Of a DNA stretch of 20,744 nt, positions 1-6,653 are shown piece by piece. The translations under genes were made by a program, and so were the position numbers. Under the pieces are notes generated by a model, which was given only the letters and a program-made list of their open reading frames with translations, was not told the DNA's origin and did not search any database. How positions within the stretch are numbered: position 1 is the stretch's first letter; the number at the start of each line of letters is the position of its first letter. Source of the DNA: VAZQ01 sp035300505. GTDB lineage: Bacteria > Pseudomonadota > Alphaproteobacteria > Rhizobiales > Xanthobacteraceae. The stretch spans positions 1 to 20,744 of the forward strand of contig DATGVJ010000199.1 in assembly GCA_035300505.1 (NCBI GenBank), read 5' to 3'.

Positions 1-205
1 GACGCCGTGATCCGCGTAACGCGCGCCTGAAATTCCGAGCATGGGCGAGTTCGTTCGTGGCTACGAGGCAACTGACTGGGCCGGTTTCGGCGCACCGAGA
101 AACGCGCCCGGCGAAATAATCGACAAGCTCAATATGGAAATCAATGCGGTCCCGCCGATCCAAAGCTGTGCCTAGCGCTCTCACCTGTTCGGCCAGCACA
201 TTGGA
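1..205 (+). pseudogene. Fragment of a TctC/Bug-family solute-binding protein, frameshifted
   Basis: This is the remnant of a periplasmic binding protein of the tripartite tricarboxylate transporter family. The family's C-terminal third normally reads like 'LAVTSATRSPxLPDVPTxGEFVPGYEASxWxGxGAPKxTPAEIIxKLNxEINAxLADPKxKxRLADLG'. Here the matching pieces fall in alternating frames: DAVIRVTRA at 1-27 in frame 1; APEIPSMGEF, RGYEATDWAGFGAPRNAP and GEIIDKLNMEINAV at about 23-153 in frame 2, with stop codons TGA (8-10) and TAA (17-19) upstream in that frame; and ADPKLCLAL at 154-180 in frame 1 again. At least two frameshifts are therefore needed to read it. The 5' part lies outside the window, and the similarity fades after about 205. 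The frame alternation is seen directly; the family assignment comes from recalled consensus. A sequencing error could explain one shift but hardly both. Confidence 0.75.
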
Positions 206-704
206 CGCTACGGCGGGGGTAACGACGAACGACTGCTTGAGCGAATTGCTCAGGCCCTGCGATGGGTATTCTTGTCGCCTCGTCGCGAGGCCTGCCCCGG
301 CGCGGAATTCCCGTTCACCTGCGGCAGATCGCACAACATCGCACAAGATCGCACAGCATTTTTGTTTGACGGTGCTTTCCAGATCAATTATTGGCGAAAT
401 GGTTGCGTTGAATTGTGCCCTCGGCCCTGATCGGCTCGGCGCTTTTTTGTTTCTATCGAAGCGCTGACACTGGATTGCAATACATGATTGCGTTCGTGCA
501 TATTTTTCAACTATTAATCTCCATAACTAAGGGTCGGAATCGAAACGACCCCAACCATTTTGGCCAAAACGAAGCCAAATTGATCGGATGCTCAGGCTGG
601 AGGCCCGGGCGAGCAGGTCCCTTCTTCAAAAGGCTGCTCGTATCCGAGGATTTGATGCAGTACAATAATTCGACGTGCCAATCACCAACATGCTGGAGGG
701 AAGA
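206..704. other. Gene-poor spacer upstream of the PQQ dehydrogenase
   Basis: No convincing gene was found in these 500 bases; the short open frames have no recognisable protein and no Shine-Dalgarno support. The stretch holds three 10-bp direct repeats (listed separately) and an AT-rich section from about 480 to 560, upstream of the dehydrogenase start. The promoter of that gene probably lies here, but I cannot point to convincing -35 and -10 boxes. Confidence 0.5.
328..357. repeat. Three tandem 10-bp direct repeats
   Basis: ATCGCACAAC, ATCGCACAAG and ATCGCACAGC follow each other without a gap, so ATCGCACA is repeated three times with a period of 10 bp, close to one turn of the helix. Such spacing would place each copy on the same DNA face, as in some operators, but it could equally be slippage. 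No function is assigned. Confidence 0.7.
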
Positions 705-2453
705 ATGTCGAAGCGAAGTATCCTGCGGATTCTGTCGTCCATATCCCTCGCAGCGATCGTGGCACCCGCGCTGGCGGCCGATGTCACATCCGAGCGTCTG
801 CTCAACGCACCCAACGACCCGCAGAACTGGCTCATGGTGCATCGCGACTACAACAACAGCCGCTACTCTCCGCTGAGCGAGGTCAATCGTAATACGATCA
901 AAGATCTAAAGCCGAAATTCATGTTCTCGATCGGCGGCACGGCGACCGGCGGAACCATGCGCGGCAAGGAGGAATCGACGCCTCTCGTCGACGACGGGTT
1001 CATGTATGTGGTCGACACCTGGTCGCACGTGATGAAGTTCGACGTGCGCAGCGGCACCGCGGCGCTTCCGCTGTGGCGCCATGATCCCAAGATCACGCGT
1101 TCACGCACCAGCCGCGGCATCGCGATGTATGGCAACAAGGTTTTCCTTGCCACCTACGACGCCCGCATGATCGCGCTCGACCGCGATTCCGGTGCCGTGG
1201 TCTGGGAGGTGAATGCGGCGGCGCCGACCGATCCGGTGACCGGCACGCCATCGAAGGTGCAGGGGTTCTCTGGCGCACCGCTCACCGTCAAGACACGTGG
1301 CGGCAAGGAACTGGTGCTGATCGGCGAAAGCACCGGCGGTTCGATGGGCACGCGCAGCTGGGTCGGCGCCTTCGAGGCGGCGACCGGCAATCTGGCGTGG
1401 CGCACGTTCACGATCCCGGCGCCGGGCGAGCCCGGTTCGGAAACCTGGAAGGACAAGCACAATGCCTGGCGCATTGGCGGGGCGAGCGTCTGGAATACGG
1501 CGTCCTATGATCCGGCCACCAATCTTCTCTACTACGGCACGGGTGACGCGTTCCCGAGCTACGATCCGGAATTCCGCCCAGGCGACAATCTCTATACGGC
1601 AAGCACGATCGCGCTCGATGCCGACACCGGCAAGATCGTCTGGTATTTCCAGGAGACGCCGAACGAGCACTGGGACTTCGACACGCCGAGCCCCAAGATG
1701 CTCTACGAGATCACGCACAACGGCGAGACCCGCAAGGTCATGGCCAATTTCTCGCGCAACGGCTTCTTCTACACACTCGACCGCGCCAATGGACAGTTCC
1801 TGCGGGCAGACCAGTACCAGGACAAAGTGACCTGGACCAAGGGCATCGACCCCAAGAGCGGCAAGCCCGTCGACTACGATCCGCGCCTCGATGTGCAGCA
1901 ATATGCCGGCATCGGGGTTCGCCGCGGCAAGCCCGGTACGGAACTTTGCCCGTGGTGGAGCGGCGCCCCGACATTTTTCCCGCCGACGCTCGATCCCAAG
2001 CGCCTGGTTGCCTATGTGGCGGCCGGCGAGGGCTGCATGAGCGGAACCACCATCAAGACGCCGATGGATGAGAACAAGGACTGGGTCGGCCAGCGCATGT
2101 GCTGTTTCGACCAGGGCCGTGTCACCGTGCATGGCGCCTTGTGGGCGATGGACGTGCGCACCGGCAAGATCCTGGCCAAGGAACAGTTCCCGATCCCGAA
2201 TGAATCCGGCATGCTCAGCACCGGCGGTGATCTGCTGTTCACCGGCCATCACACTGGGCGCTTCGCGGCTTACGACGCCGAAACGCTCAAGGAGGTGTGG
2301 AGCTTTGGCCTCGGTACGCCCATCACGGCGCCGCCGATGAGCTTCAGCGTCAACGGCAAGCAATACATCGCGGTGATTGCGGGCGGTGCGGCCGATATGC
2401 GTGGCGCGCGGCTTTATCAGCCGGGCGCAATCGTGGCGGTGTTTGGGTTGTAA
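705..2453 (+). CDS. PQQ-dependent alcohol dehydrogenase homologue, periplasmic, atypical active site
   Basis: This 582-residue protein belongs to the methanol/ethanol quinoprotein dehydrogenases: eight-bladed propeller enzymes that oxidise alcohols in the periplasm and pass electrons to a cytochrome c. It starts at ATG 705, preceded by GGAGGG at 695-700; a GTG 30 bases upstream has no ribosome site. Residues 1-24 form a Sec signal ending in ALA-AD. Family motifs seen include NLLYYGTGDAFPS (about 274-286), RPGDNLYT, ALDADTGKIVWYFQ and HWDFD (catalytic Asp324, with Asp326 two residues on). No CxxCH is present, so it is not a quinohaemoprotein. Oddities judged from recalled alignments: the metal-ligand Glu of GAExGVRG appears as Ser213, the ligand Asn of GTGN is Asp281, and the vicinal Cys pair expected near residue 134 is absent, while another pair, Cys466-Cys467, occurs late. 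No cytochrome or pqq genes adjoin it. Confidence 0.85.
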   Translation: MSKRSILRILSSISLAAIVAPALAADVTSERLLNAPNDPQNWLMVHRDYNNSRYSPLSEVNRNTIKDLKPKFMFSIGGTATGGTMRGKEESTPLVDDGFMYVVDTWSHVMKFDVRSGTAALPLWRHDPKITRSRTSRGIAMYGNKVFLATYDARMIALDRDSGAVVWEVNAAAPTDPVTGTPSKVQGFSGAPLTVKTRGGKELVLIGESTGGSMGTRSWVGAFEAATGNLAWRTFTIPAPGEPGSETWKDKHNAWRIGGASVWNTASYDPATNLLYYGTGDAFPSYDPEFRPGDNLYTASTIALDADTGKIVWYFQETPNEHWDFDTPSPKMLYEITHNGETRKVMANFSRNGFFYTLDRANGQFLRADQYQDKVTWTKGIDPKSGKPVDYDPRLDVQQYAGIGVRRGKPGTELCPWWSGAPTFFPPTLDPKRLVAYVAAGEGCMSGTTIKTPMDENKDWVGQRMCCFDQGRVTVHGALWAMDVRTGKILAKEQFPIPNESGMLSTGGDLLFTGHHTGRFAAYDAETLKEVWSFGLGTPITAPPMSFSVNGKQYIAVIAGGAADMRGARLYQPGAIVAVFGL

Positions 2454-2466
2454 CGGTTATGAGCCC

Positions 2467-2505
2467 ACGCCCGTCGCGTTCACGCGGCGGGCGTTACATT
2501 TGTTC
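2467..2505 (+). terminator. Terminator-like hairpin after the PQQ dehydrogenase
   Basis: Arm ACGCCCGTCGCG (2467-2478) pairs with CGCGGCGGGCGT (2483-2494), giving 12 base pairs including one T-G wobble around the loop TTCA. It starts 14 bases after the stop codon. The following TACATTTGTT is only a weak T tract, so termination may be partial or factor-assisted. Confidence 0.65.
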
Positions 2506-2629
2506 GCCTCAAGTCAGTATTTGGCGCCCCCGGATACGCCTTTCCAGTGATAGGCCTTGGCCCTGATTACCGAAGGTTAACATTGCTACGCCATGGCGCC
2601 GCCGCAATAGATTTGATATCTTGTAGCTT

Positions 2630-3547
2630 ATGACATCCTCTCCATTTGAACCTAACATCCCCACGGCCAAGCGGCGCCGGTTCCGATTCGTTCCGGTGCG
2701 CACGCTGGTGCCAAATCTCATCACGCTGCTTGCACTTTGCGCAGGGCTCACCGGCATCCGTCTTGCGATTGAAGGCAGGCTCGAATGGGCGGTCGCCGCG
2801 ATCGTGTTCGCGGCCGTTCTCGATGGCCTCGACGGCCGCGTCGCGCGGATGCTCAAGGGGACTTCGCGATTTGGCGCCGAACTCGACAGCCTTGCCGACT
2901 TTGTCAATTTCGGTGTCGCTCCGGCGCTTATTCTCTACTTCTGGGGCCTGCATGAACTCGGTCATGCGGGCTGGATCGCCGCCATGGTGCTGGCGATCAG
3001 CGCAGGTTTGCGGCTTGCGCGTTTCAACACCATGATCGACGATCCGAACCGTCCGGCCTGGGCCGGCAATTTCTTCGTCGGCATGCCGGCGCCCGGTGGG
3101 GCCATCACGGCGCTGCTGCCGATCTACCTGTTCCTCCTCGGTGTTCCACGAGCAACGGTCGTCACCCAGGCTACCTTCGTCTATACGCTTGCAATCGCGT
3201 TCCTGATGGTATCGCGACTGCCGGTCATTTCCGGCAAACGGCACGGCAAGCGGGTTTCACCAGAACTGGTGCTGCCGATATTCGTCGCATTCGTGCTGTT
3301 CTTTGCATTACTCGTCTCCTACCCGTGGATCGTCCTGACGACGGGTACGATCCTTTACCTGGTGAGCCTGCCGTTCGGATATTTCTCCCATCGAAACTAC
3401 CTGCGGAGGGATGCGGCCGATGCGCTGCATGAGCGTACCAACCAATCCGGCAATGCGACCCCGCCGGGGCATGAGCCCACGCCGCCGGTGGTGGCGACCG
3501 CCTTGGACCCTCCCGCCGATCCCCAGCGGCCGGCAAGGCTGAATTGA
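2630..3547 (+). CDS. pssA: CDP-diacylglycerol--serine O-phosphatidyltransferase (phosphatidylserine synthase)
   Basis: This 305-residue integral membrane enzyme transfers phosphatidate from CDP-diacylglycerol to L-serine, forming phosphatidylserine, the precursor of phosphatidylethanolamine. The complete CDP-alcohol phosphatidyltransferase signature is visible: D65, D68-G69-x2-A72-R73-x8-G82-x3-D86-x3-D90, containing the metal-binding and catalytic aspartates. Several hydrophobic segments surround it (about 25-45, 50-66, 95-125, 145-165, 180-195 and 215-255), and the C-terminal 40 residues are polar and proline-rich. The start ATG follows a weak ribosome site. In related bacteria the decarboxylase gene psd often lies just upstream; here that place is taken by the PQQ enzyme, so psd must be elsewhere. 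The family assignment is firm, and the substrate is inferred from resemblance to alphaproteobacterial PssA. Confidence 0.93.
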   Translation: MTSSPFEPNIPTAKRRRFRFVPVRTLVPNLITLLALCAGLTGIRLAIEGRLEWAVAAIVFAAVLDGLDGRVARMLKGTSRFGAELDSLADFVNFGVAPALILYFWGLHELGHAGWIAAMVLAISAGLRLARFNTMIDDPNRPAWAGNFFVGMPAPGGAITALLPIYLFLLGVPRATVVTQATFVYTLAIAFLMVSRLPVISGKRHGKRVSPELVLPIFVAFVLFFALLVSYPWIVLTTGTILYLVSLPFGYFSHRNYLRRDAADALHERTNQSGNATPPGHEPTPPVVATALDPPADPQRPARLN

Positions 3548-3584
3548 GTTTCATTGGCTTCGCGGTCGCGATGTAGCGGCAGTT

Positions 3585-3645
3585 GTAGCCCGGATGGAGG
3601 GCCGCCGCCGCGCTTGCGCGGAGAAGGCGCGAAATCCGGGGCTCC
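3585..3645. repeat. Intergenic palindromic repeat, CCCGGAT...ATCCGGG type
   Basis: GTAGCCCGGAT (core CCCGGAT at 3589-3595) is mirrored by ATCCGGG at 3634-3640, with a GC-rich interior containing CCGCGCTTGCGCGG. Palindromes of this form, starting GTAGCCCGGAT and ending near AATCCGGG, are familiar from Bradyrhizobium-like genomes between genes. Membership of that family is by recognition and was not searched. Confidence 0.6.
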
Positions 3646-3666
3646 GAGCGTAAAACACGGCCGTCC

Positions 3667-3720
3667 CCGCATTATGTGATCGGCGCGCGTAAAAATGCGC
3701 GCGCCGATCCCTCCATGCGG
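3667..3720. repeat. Large nested hairpin with a 12-bp perfect inner stem
   Basis: Inner arms GATCGGCGCGCG (3678-3689) and CGCGCGCCGATC (3698-3709) pair perfectly around the loop TAAAAATG. An outer stem CCGCAT (3667-3672) / ATGCGG (3715-3720) closes round it with unpaired GTGTA-like and CCTCC-like flanks. It lies between pssA and the coiled-coil gene. No T tract follows on either strand, so it is not a textbook terminator; it may be a repeat element, an mRNA-stabilising structure or a protein-binding site. Confidence 0.7.
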
Positions 3721-3809
3721 GTTACAAGAAGGGGCCACCGTCCCACTTCCGTCAAAGTGTTAAAAGGTATTAACTGGTGTGGTGGGGCACTCGGGCGCGG
3801 AGTATGGCC

Positions 3810-4478
3810 ATGAGCAGGATCGTTGTGGGCGTTGACGCACGTCGCTATGTTATTCTTTTTGCAGGATTATTTTTGAGTTTGGTGTTGGCTGTGCCAACCG
3901 CAATGGCGCAAACGGGCAATCGGCCGGCCCCGCCGGACGCCTACACGCCGGTTGAGGAATTCTCCCGTCAACTCGACGAATTCAAGCGCACGATCCCGGA
4001 ACTCAACAAAAAGATGGAGGAAAGCGCGACGGCCGTCGATCGCTGGACCGACGTCGACAAGGCCCGCAAGGAGATCGAAGAACTGCGGGCGCTGGTGGGC
4101 GCGGCCCTCGGCGCGGTGTCGGATAATGGGGTGGTGTCACAACTCGGGACCAAGGCGCTCAACCATGCACGCGAGAAGATGCGCGCAATCGAACAGGAAA
4201 CCCGCTTCAAGCCTGACGAAAAGCAATTTCTCCTGGAACAGTGGCGCAAACTGCGTGACGAGACAGAAAATGCAAGCAACGAGCTTGGTACGGCGCGCAA
4301 GGAATTTTCCGAACTGCTGCGAACTCTGCAGGCCAACGAGGACTTCATCGACGAATTGATCCAAATCCGGCAAGCCGCCAAGGCACTGGAAGTGATCCGC
4401 CGGTTGACCCAGGACATCCGTGACGCATCCGACCAGCTCAAGCGGCTCATCGGCGGTATCAAGCCTCCGGGCGCATAA
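3810..4478 (+). CDS. Secreted coiled-coil protein of unknown function
   Basis: I do not recognise a family for this 222-residue protein. ATG 3810 is chosen because GGAG lies at 3799-3802, at normal spacing; ATG 3804 is too close to it, and GTG 3777 has no ribosome site. The N-terminus is a clear Sec signal, with a hydrophobic run around residues 11-30 ending in AMA-QTG near residue 33. The mature protein is almost entirely charged and helical, rich in Glu, Lys, Arg and Ala with heptad-like spacing (for example EEFSRQLDEFKRTIPELNKK and the later RRLTQDIRDASDQLKRL), so a long periplasmic coiled coil is likely. It contains no Cys in the mature part. A small lipoprotein gene follows after 12 bases, suggesting that both act together in the envelope. 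That partnership is inference. Confidence 0.8.
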   Translation: MSRIVVGVDARRYVILFAGLFLSLVLAVPTAMAQTGNRPAPPDAYTPVEEFSRQLDEFKRTIPELNKKMEESATAVDRWTDVDKARKEIEELRALVGAALGAVSDNGVVSQLGTKALNHAREKMRAIEQETRFKPDEKQFLLEQWRKLRDETENASNELGTARKEFSELLRTLQANEDFIDELIQIRQAAKALEVIRRLTQDIRDASDQLKRLIGGIKPPGA

Positions 4479-4490
4479 AGCGTTTGTGAC

Positions 4491-4871
4491 ATGTGTAACG
4501 TCTACCGCGTACTGGCTCTGTCTACTCTCGTCGCCGTGACGTTGACGGCTTGCAAGCAGGACCCGGACATCGGTTACATTGAACTCAGGACGATTCCGGC
4601 CGTGACTGCGGTCCAGCAGCCGACGTTCTATCTTGATATGGTGAAACTCGAGCCGGTGAAGAAGGGCGTCGCGGTCCTGCGCCAGCGGGTTGGCGCGATC
4701 AAGCTGGCAACCGAGGGAGGGATGGGAACTCCGGCTTTGCTGTGCGAAGTGGTCGTGAAGAAAAACCGCATTACGACCGTGACGGTGTCCGTGCTCGAAC
4801 GGCCGTTGCGGTGCCAATGTCGCACGGGTCCCGGCGCCAAGGACAAGCCTGCGCGCAGTTGCGTGAGTTAG
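4491..4871 (+). CDS. Small lipoprotein of unknown function
   Basis: This 126-residue protein starts at ATG 4491 with a short basic start, a hydrophobic stretch and the lipobox LTAC, so lipidation at Cys21 is predicted after cleavage by signal peptidase II. The mature part begins KQDPDIGYIELRTIP and is mostly beta-type, with two further cysteines in RCQCR and one near the C-terminus. No known domain is recognised. The gene begins 12 bases after the coiled-coil gene and has no obvious promoter of its own or strong Shine-Dalgarno sequence, so it is probably co-transcribed and perhaps translationally coupled. Residue +2 after the lipid Cys is Lys, not Asp, which under the E. coli rule would favour the outer membrane. 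Confidence 0.8.
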   Translation: MCNVYRVLALSTLVAVTLTACKQDPDIGYIELRTIPAVTAVQQPTFYLDMVKLEPVKKGVAVLRQRVGAIKLATEGGMGTPALLCEVVVKKNRITTVTVSVLERPLRCQCRTGPGAKDKPARSCVS

Positions 4872-4900
4872 AGCTTCCGGTCAAGTTGAAACACCCTCAG

Positions 4901-4985
4901 CACGTCATGCCCGGCCTCGGGGTTGGGCAACCACGCCTTCTCCGCGGAAAGCAAGGCGTGGATGGCCGCGACACAAGGGCCACGA
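4901..4985. repeat. Intergenic palindromic repeat with CCACGCCTT/AAGGCGTGG stem
   Basis: CCACGCCTT (4931-4939) and AAGGCGTGG (4953-4961) form a perfect 9-bp stem with a 13-nt loop. The flanks CACGTCATGCCCGG on the left and GATGGCCGCGACACAAGG on the right look like a worn copy of the common alphaproteobacterial element of the type GTCATGCCCGGGCTTG...CCACG...CGTGGATGGCCGGGACAAG. It follows the lipoprotein gene and could also stop its transcript. Confidence 0.65.
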
Positions 4986-5125
4986 GACCGAAATATGCTC
5001 TGGTAGCGCGCGGCGCTCCCTTTACAGACGGTTATCCATAATATTCAGTTTAGTCGCATGCCAAATTCGGCAGGCTGGTAATATTTAGTGTGTCGAAGTT
5101 AAATCGCGTAGAAGCTTCGATTTTG

Positions 5126-5147
5126 CGCAGACAAATGCATATCTGCG
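5126..5147. promoter_or_regulatory. Candidate operator dyad
   Basis: CGCAGA and TCTGCG form a perfect 6-bp inverted repeat over 22 bp in total, about two helical turns, with the self-complementary ATGCAT in the spacer. The overall length suits a dimeric helix-turn-helix regulator such as the Crp/Fnr protein encoded beyond the operon, although the half-sites do not match the classical Crp or Fnr consensus. Binding is inferred only. Confidence 0.35.
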
Positions 5148-5227
5148 ACCATTGCATCGTTAGTCGATTCGTTTCTTTTTCCCTAAGTGTTCTTACCAAG
5201 TGTTCTTTAGGAGGATTTTCAACTACC

Positions 5228-5275
5228 ATGCCGTGTTCCGACACTGATTACAGTGACATTGGAGTGGAGCGTTAG
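5228..5275 (+). CDS. Possible 15-codon leader peptide before the operon
   Basis: A short frame opens with ATG at 5228, reads MPCSDTDYSDIGVER and stops with TAG at 5273-5275, four bases before the ATG of the membrane fusion protein. The strong AGGAGG at 5209-5214 is 13 bases upstream, longer than usual. If translated, its stop would place ribosomes next to the next start and couple the two. A longer frame of 61 codons beginning GTG 5090 shares this end but has no ribosome site. Alternatively AGGAGG is a standby site for ATG 5280. Confidence 0.35.
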   Translation: MPCSDTDYSDIGVER

Positions 5276-5279
5276 AAGC

Positions 5280-6653
5280 ATGTCGCCATCTGCTGTGCAA
5301 ACCAGACCGTCGCAGAACGGAGAAATGGCCGACGCGGCTCCGGGAACCACGGCAAGAAGGCTCGATACGTTGGGCGTGCAGCAGCAACTCGGTCTGCTCC
5401 GAAGGTCCTTGGCCGATTCGACAGCTGAACAAGAAAAACGCGAGTCGCAAACGACGTCGCAGTCCTCGACAATCGCGCGTCGAAGCGTCAAGACGCTCGT
5501 ATCACTTGCGCTGATTGCCGTGATTGGATGGGTCCCATTGCAACGGCTGCTTTTGACCACAAGCGCCGAGGCGACGGTCAATGCGCGCGTGATCACGCTG
5601 CGGTCCCCCATCGAGGGGCGAATAGCTGAAGGAGACGTGTCGATTGGAGCCGGGATCGCATTCCGCGCTGGCGAAATCGTTGTGCGCGTTGAAAATCCGC
5701 GCGCGGATCGGGCCCGTCTCGACGAACTGCAGCGCAGTATTTCGCTGCTCACGGACCAGCGCAGATCTTCCGTAGAACGGCTCGCGGCGCTTGAATCCCA
5801 GCAAGCCGAACAGCTTGCACAGTTCGAAAAATTCCGTCTCCATAGGACTGAACATATCGAGGCGCGGCGACTCGAGATTCTGGCCGATAAGGATGCCGTC
5901 ATCGCCAGACTGGATGCGGCTAGTTCGGCCTTCGTACGGAGCACGAAGCTCAGCAGCCAAGGTATCGCCGCCCTTGCCACGCACGAACAGGCGCAGCGTG
6001 ACTTTAAGGTGTTGACGTCAGCCCTCGTGGCGGCTCAGCGCCGGCTCGAAGCAGTTGAAATAGAATTGGCGGCGGGTCGCCAAGGCATCTTCGTTACCGA
6101 CGGGTTCAACGACGTACCACGCTCGGCCCAGCGTGCGAGCGAGCTTGGACAGCAGATTGCGGATGTCACGGTCGCCATTGCGCAGCAAGACCGGCAACTC
6201 TCCAGTCTTCAACCACAGCTCGCTGCTGAAAAGGATCGGTATCACCTGATGTCGGTCGCCGAAATGAGGAGCCCGACGAATGGACGCATCTGGGAGGTGC
6301 TTGTTTCGCCGGGTGAGTACATTCGTGTCGGACAGGACATGATGAGAATTCTCGATTGCAACGGGGCCGTGGTAACGGCTGCGGTTAGCGAGTCGAACTT
6401 CAATCGACTGCAAATCGGCGGTAACGCGACATTCCGTCTGCGCGGCGAATCGCGCGAACTGCCGGGCCATATCACCGGCCTCCACGGTTTGGCTTCGACG
6501 CCCGCCAACCTTGCCATCCACCAAGGAATGCTGGCTCGTGAGCCATACCATGCGACTGTCGAGGTTCCTGCGTTGGCTGCCGGCGAAGGTTGTCAGATTG
6601 GACGAACCGGCATTGTGAGCTTCGAGACCGCTTCCAGTTCTTGGCTGCCATGA
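5280..6653 (+). CDS. HlyD-family membrane fusion protein, BgsB-like
   Basis: This 457-residue periplasmic adaptor is predicted to pair with the following glycosyltransferase and guide polysaccharide across the envelope. It has a cytoplasmic N-terminal stretch of about 70 residues, one membrane segment near 73-91 (SLALIAVIGWVPLQRLLL), a first lipoyl-like half (TVNARVITLRSPIEGRI), a long alpha-helical hairpin of about 150-330 rich in Glu, Arg, Gln and Ala, and the second lipoyl half with the family motif MRSPTNGRIWEVLVSPGEYI followed by a beta-barrel domain. ATG 5280 is preferred over GTG 5253 because GGAG lies at 5266-5269 with 10-base spacing. Its stop overlaps the next start as ATGA. In Sinorhizobium the same order, HlyD-type bgsB then GT2 bgsA, makes mixed-linkage beta-glucan; the assignment to that system rests on gene order and domain content. 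Confidence 0.85.
   Translation: MSPSAVQTRPSQNGEMADAAPGTTARRLDTLGVQQQLGLLRRSLADSTAEQEKRESQTTSQSSTIARRSVKTLVSLALIAVIGWVPLQRLLLTTSAEATVNARVITLRSPIEGRIAEGDVSIGAGIAFRAGEIVVRVENPRADRARLDELQRSISLLTDQRRSSVERLAALESQQAEQLAQFEKFRLHRTEHIEARRLEILADKDAVIARLDAASSAFVRSTKLSSQGIAALATHEQAQRDFKVLTSALVAAQRRLEAVEIELAAGRQGIFVTDGFNDVPRSAQRASELGQQIADVTVAIAQQDRQLSSLQPQLAAEKDRYHLMSVAEMRSPTNGRIWEVLVSPGEYIRVGQDMMRILDCNGAVVTAAVSESNFNRLQIGGNATFRLRGESRELPGHITGLHGLASTPANLAIHQGMLAREPYHATVEVPALAAGEGCQIGRTGIVSFETASSSWLP

Larger units (their letters stand above)
4872..5279. promoter_or_regulatory. Complex control region upstream of the glucan-synthase operon
   Basis: These 408 bases hold no ordinary gene. The first 110 bases carry a palindromic repeat; from 5030 the base composition turns AT-rich and several ordered elements follow. 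Imperfect 13-bp direct repeats beginning TAATATT occur at 5039-5051 and 5079-5091, 40 bp apart. Dyads are TCGAAG (5093-5098)/CTTCGA (5115-5120), AAATCG (5101-5106)/CGATTT (5118-5123) and CGCAGA (5126-5131)/TCTGCG (5142-5147). Direct repeats AAGTGTTCTT occur at 5185-5194 and 5198-5207, directly before AGGAGG at 5209-5214. The layout suggests multi-site transcription control plus a structured leader. The elements are seen directly; their role is inferred from position. Confidence 0.6.

Noticed and set aside
328..357. Tandem repeats considered as a CRISPR array
   Set aside because: Units are only 10 bp and directly adjacent, with no spacers and no cas genes.
1101..2363. A 420-codon open frame on the minus strand across the PQQ dehydrogenase gene
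   Set aside because: It mirrors a well-supported gene, has no family resemblance, and is the usual by-product of high GC at third codon positions.
5090..5275. A 61-codon frame starting GTG 5090
   Set aside because: It has no ribosome site and crosses several dyads and direct repeats; only its last 15 codons after AGGAGG are a plausible leader.
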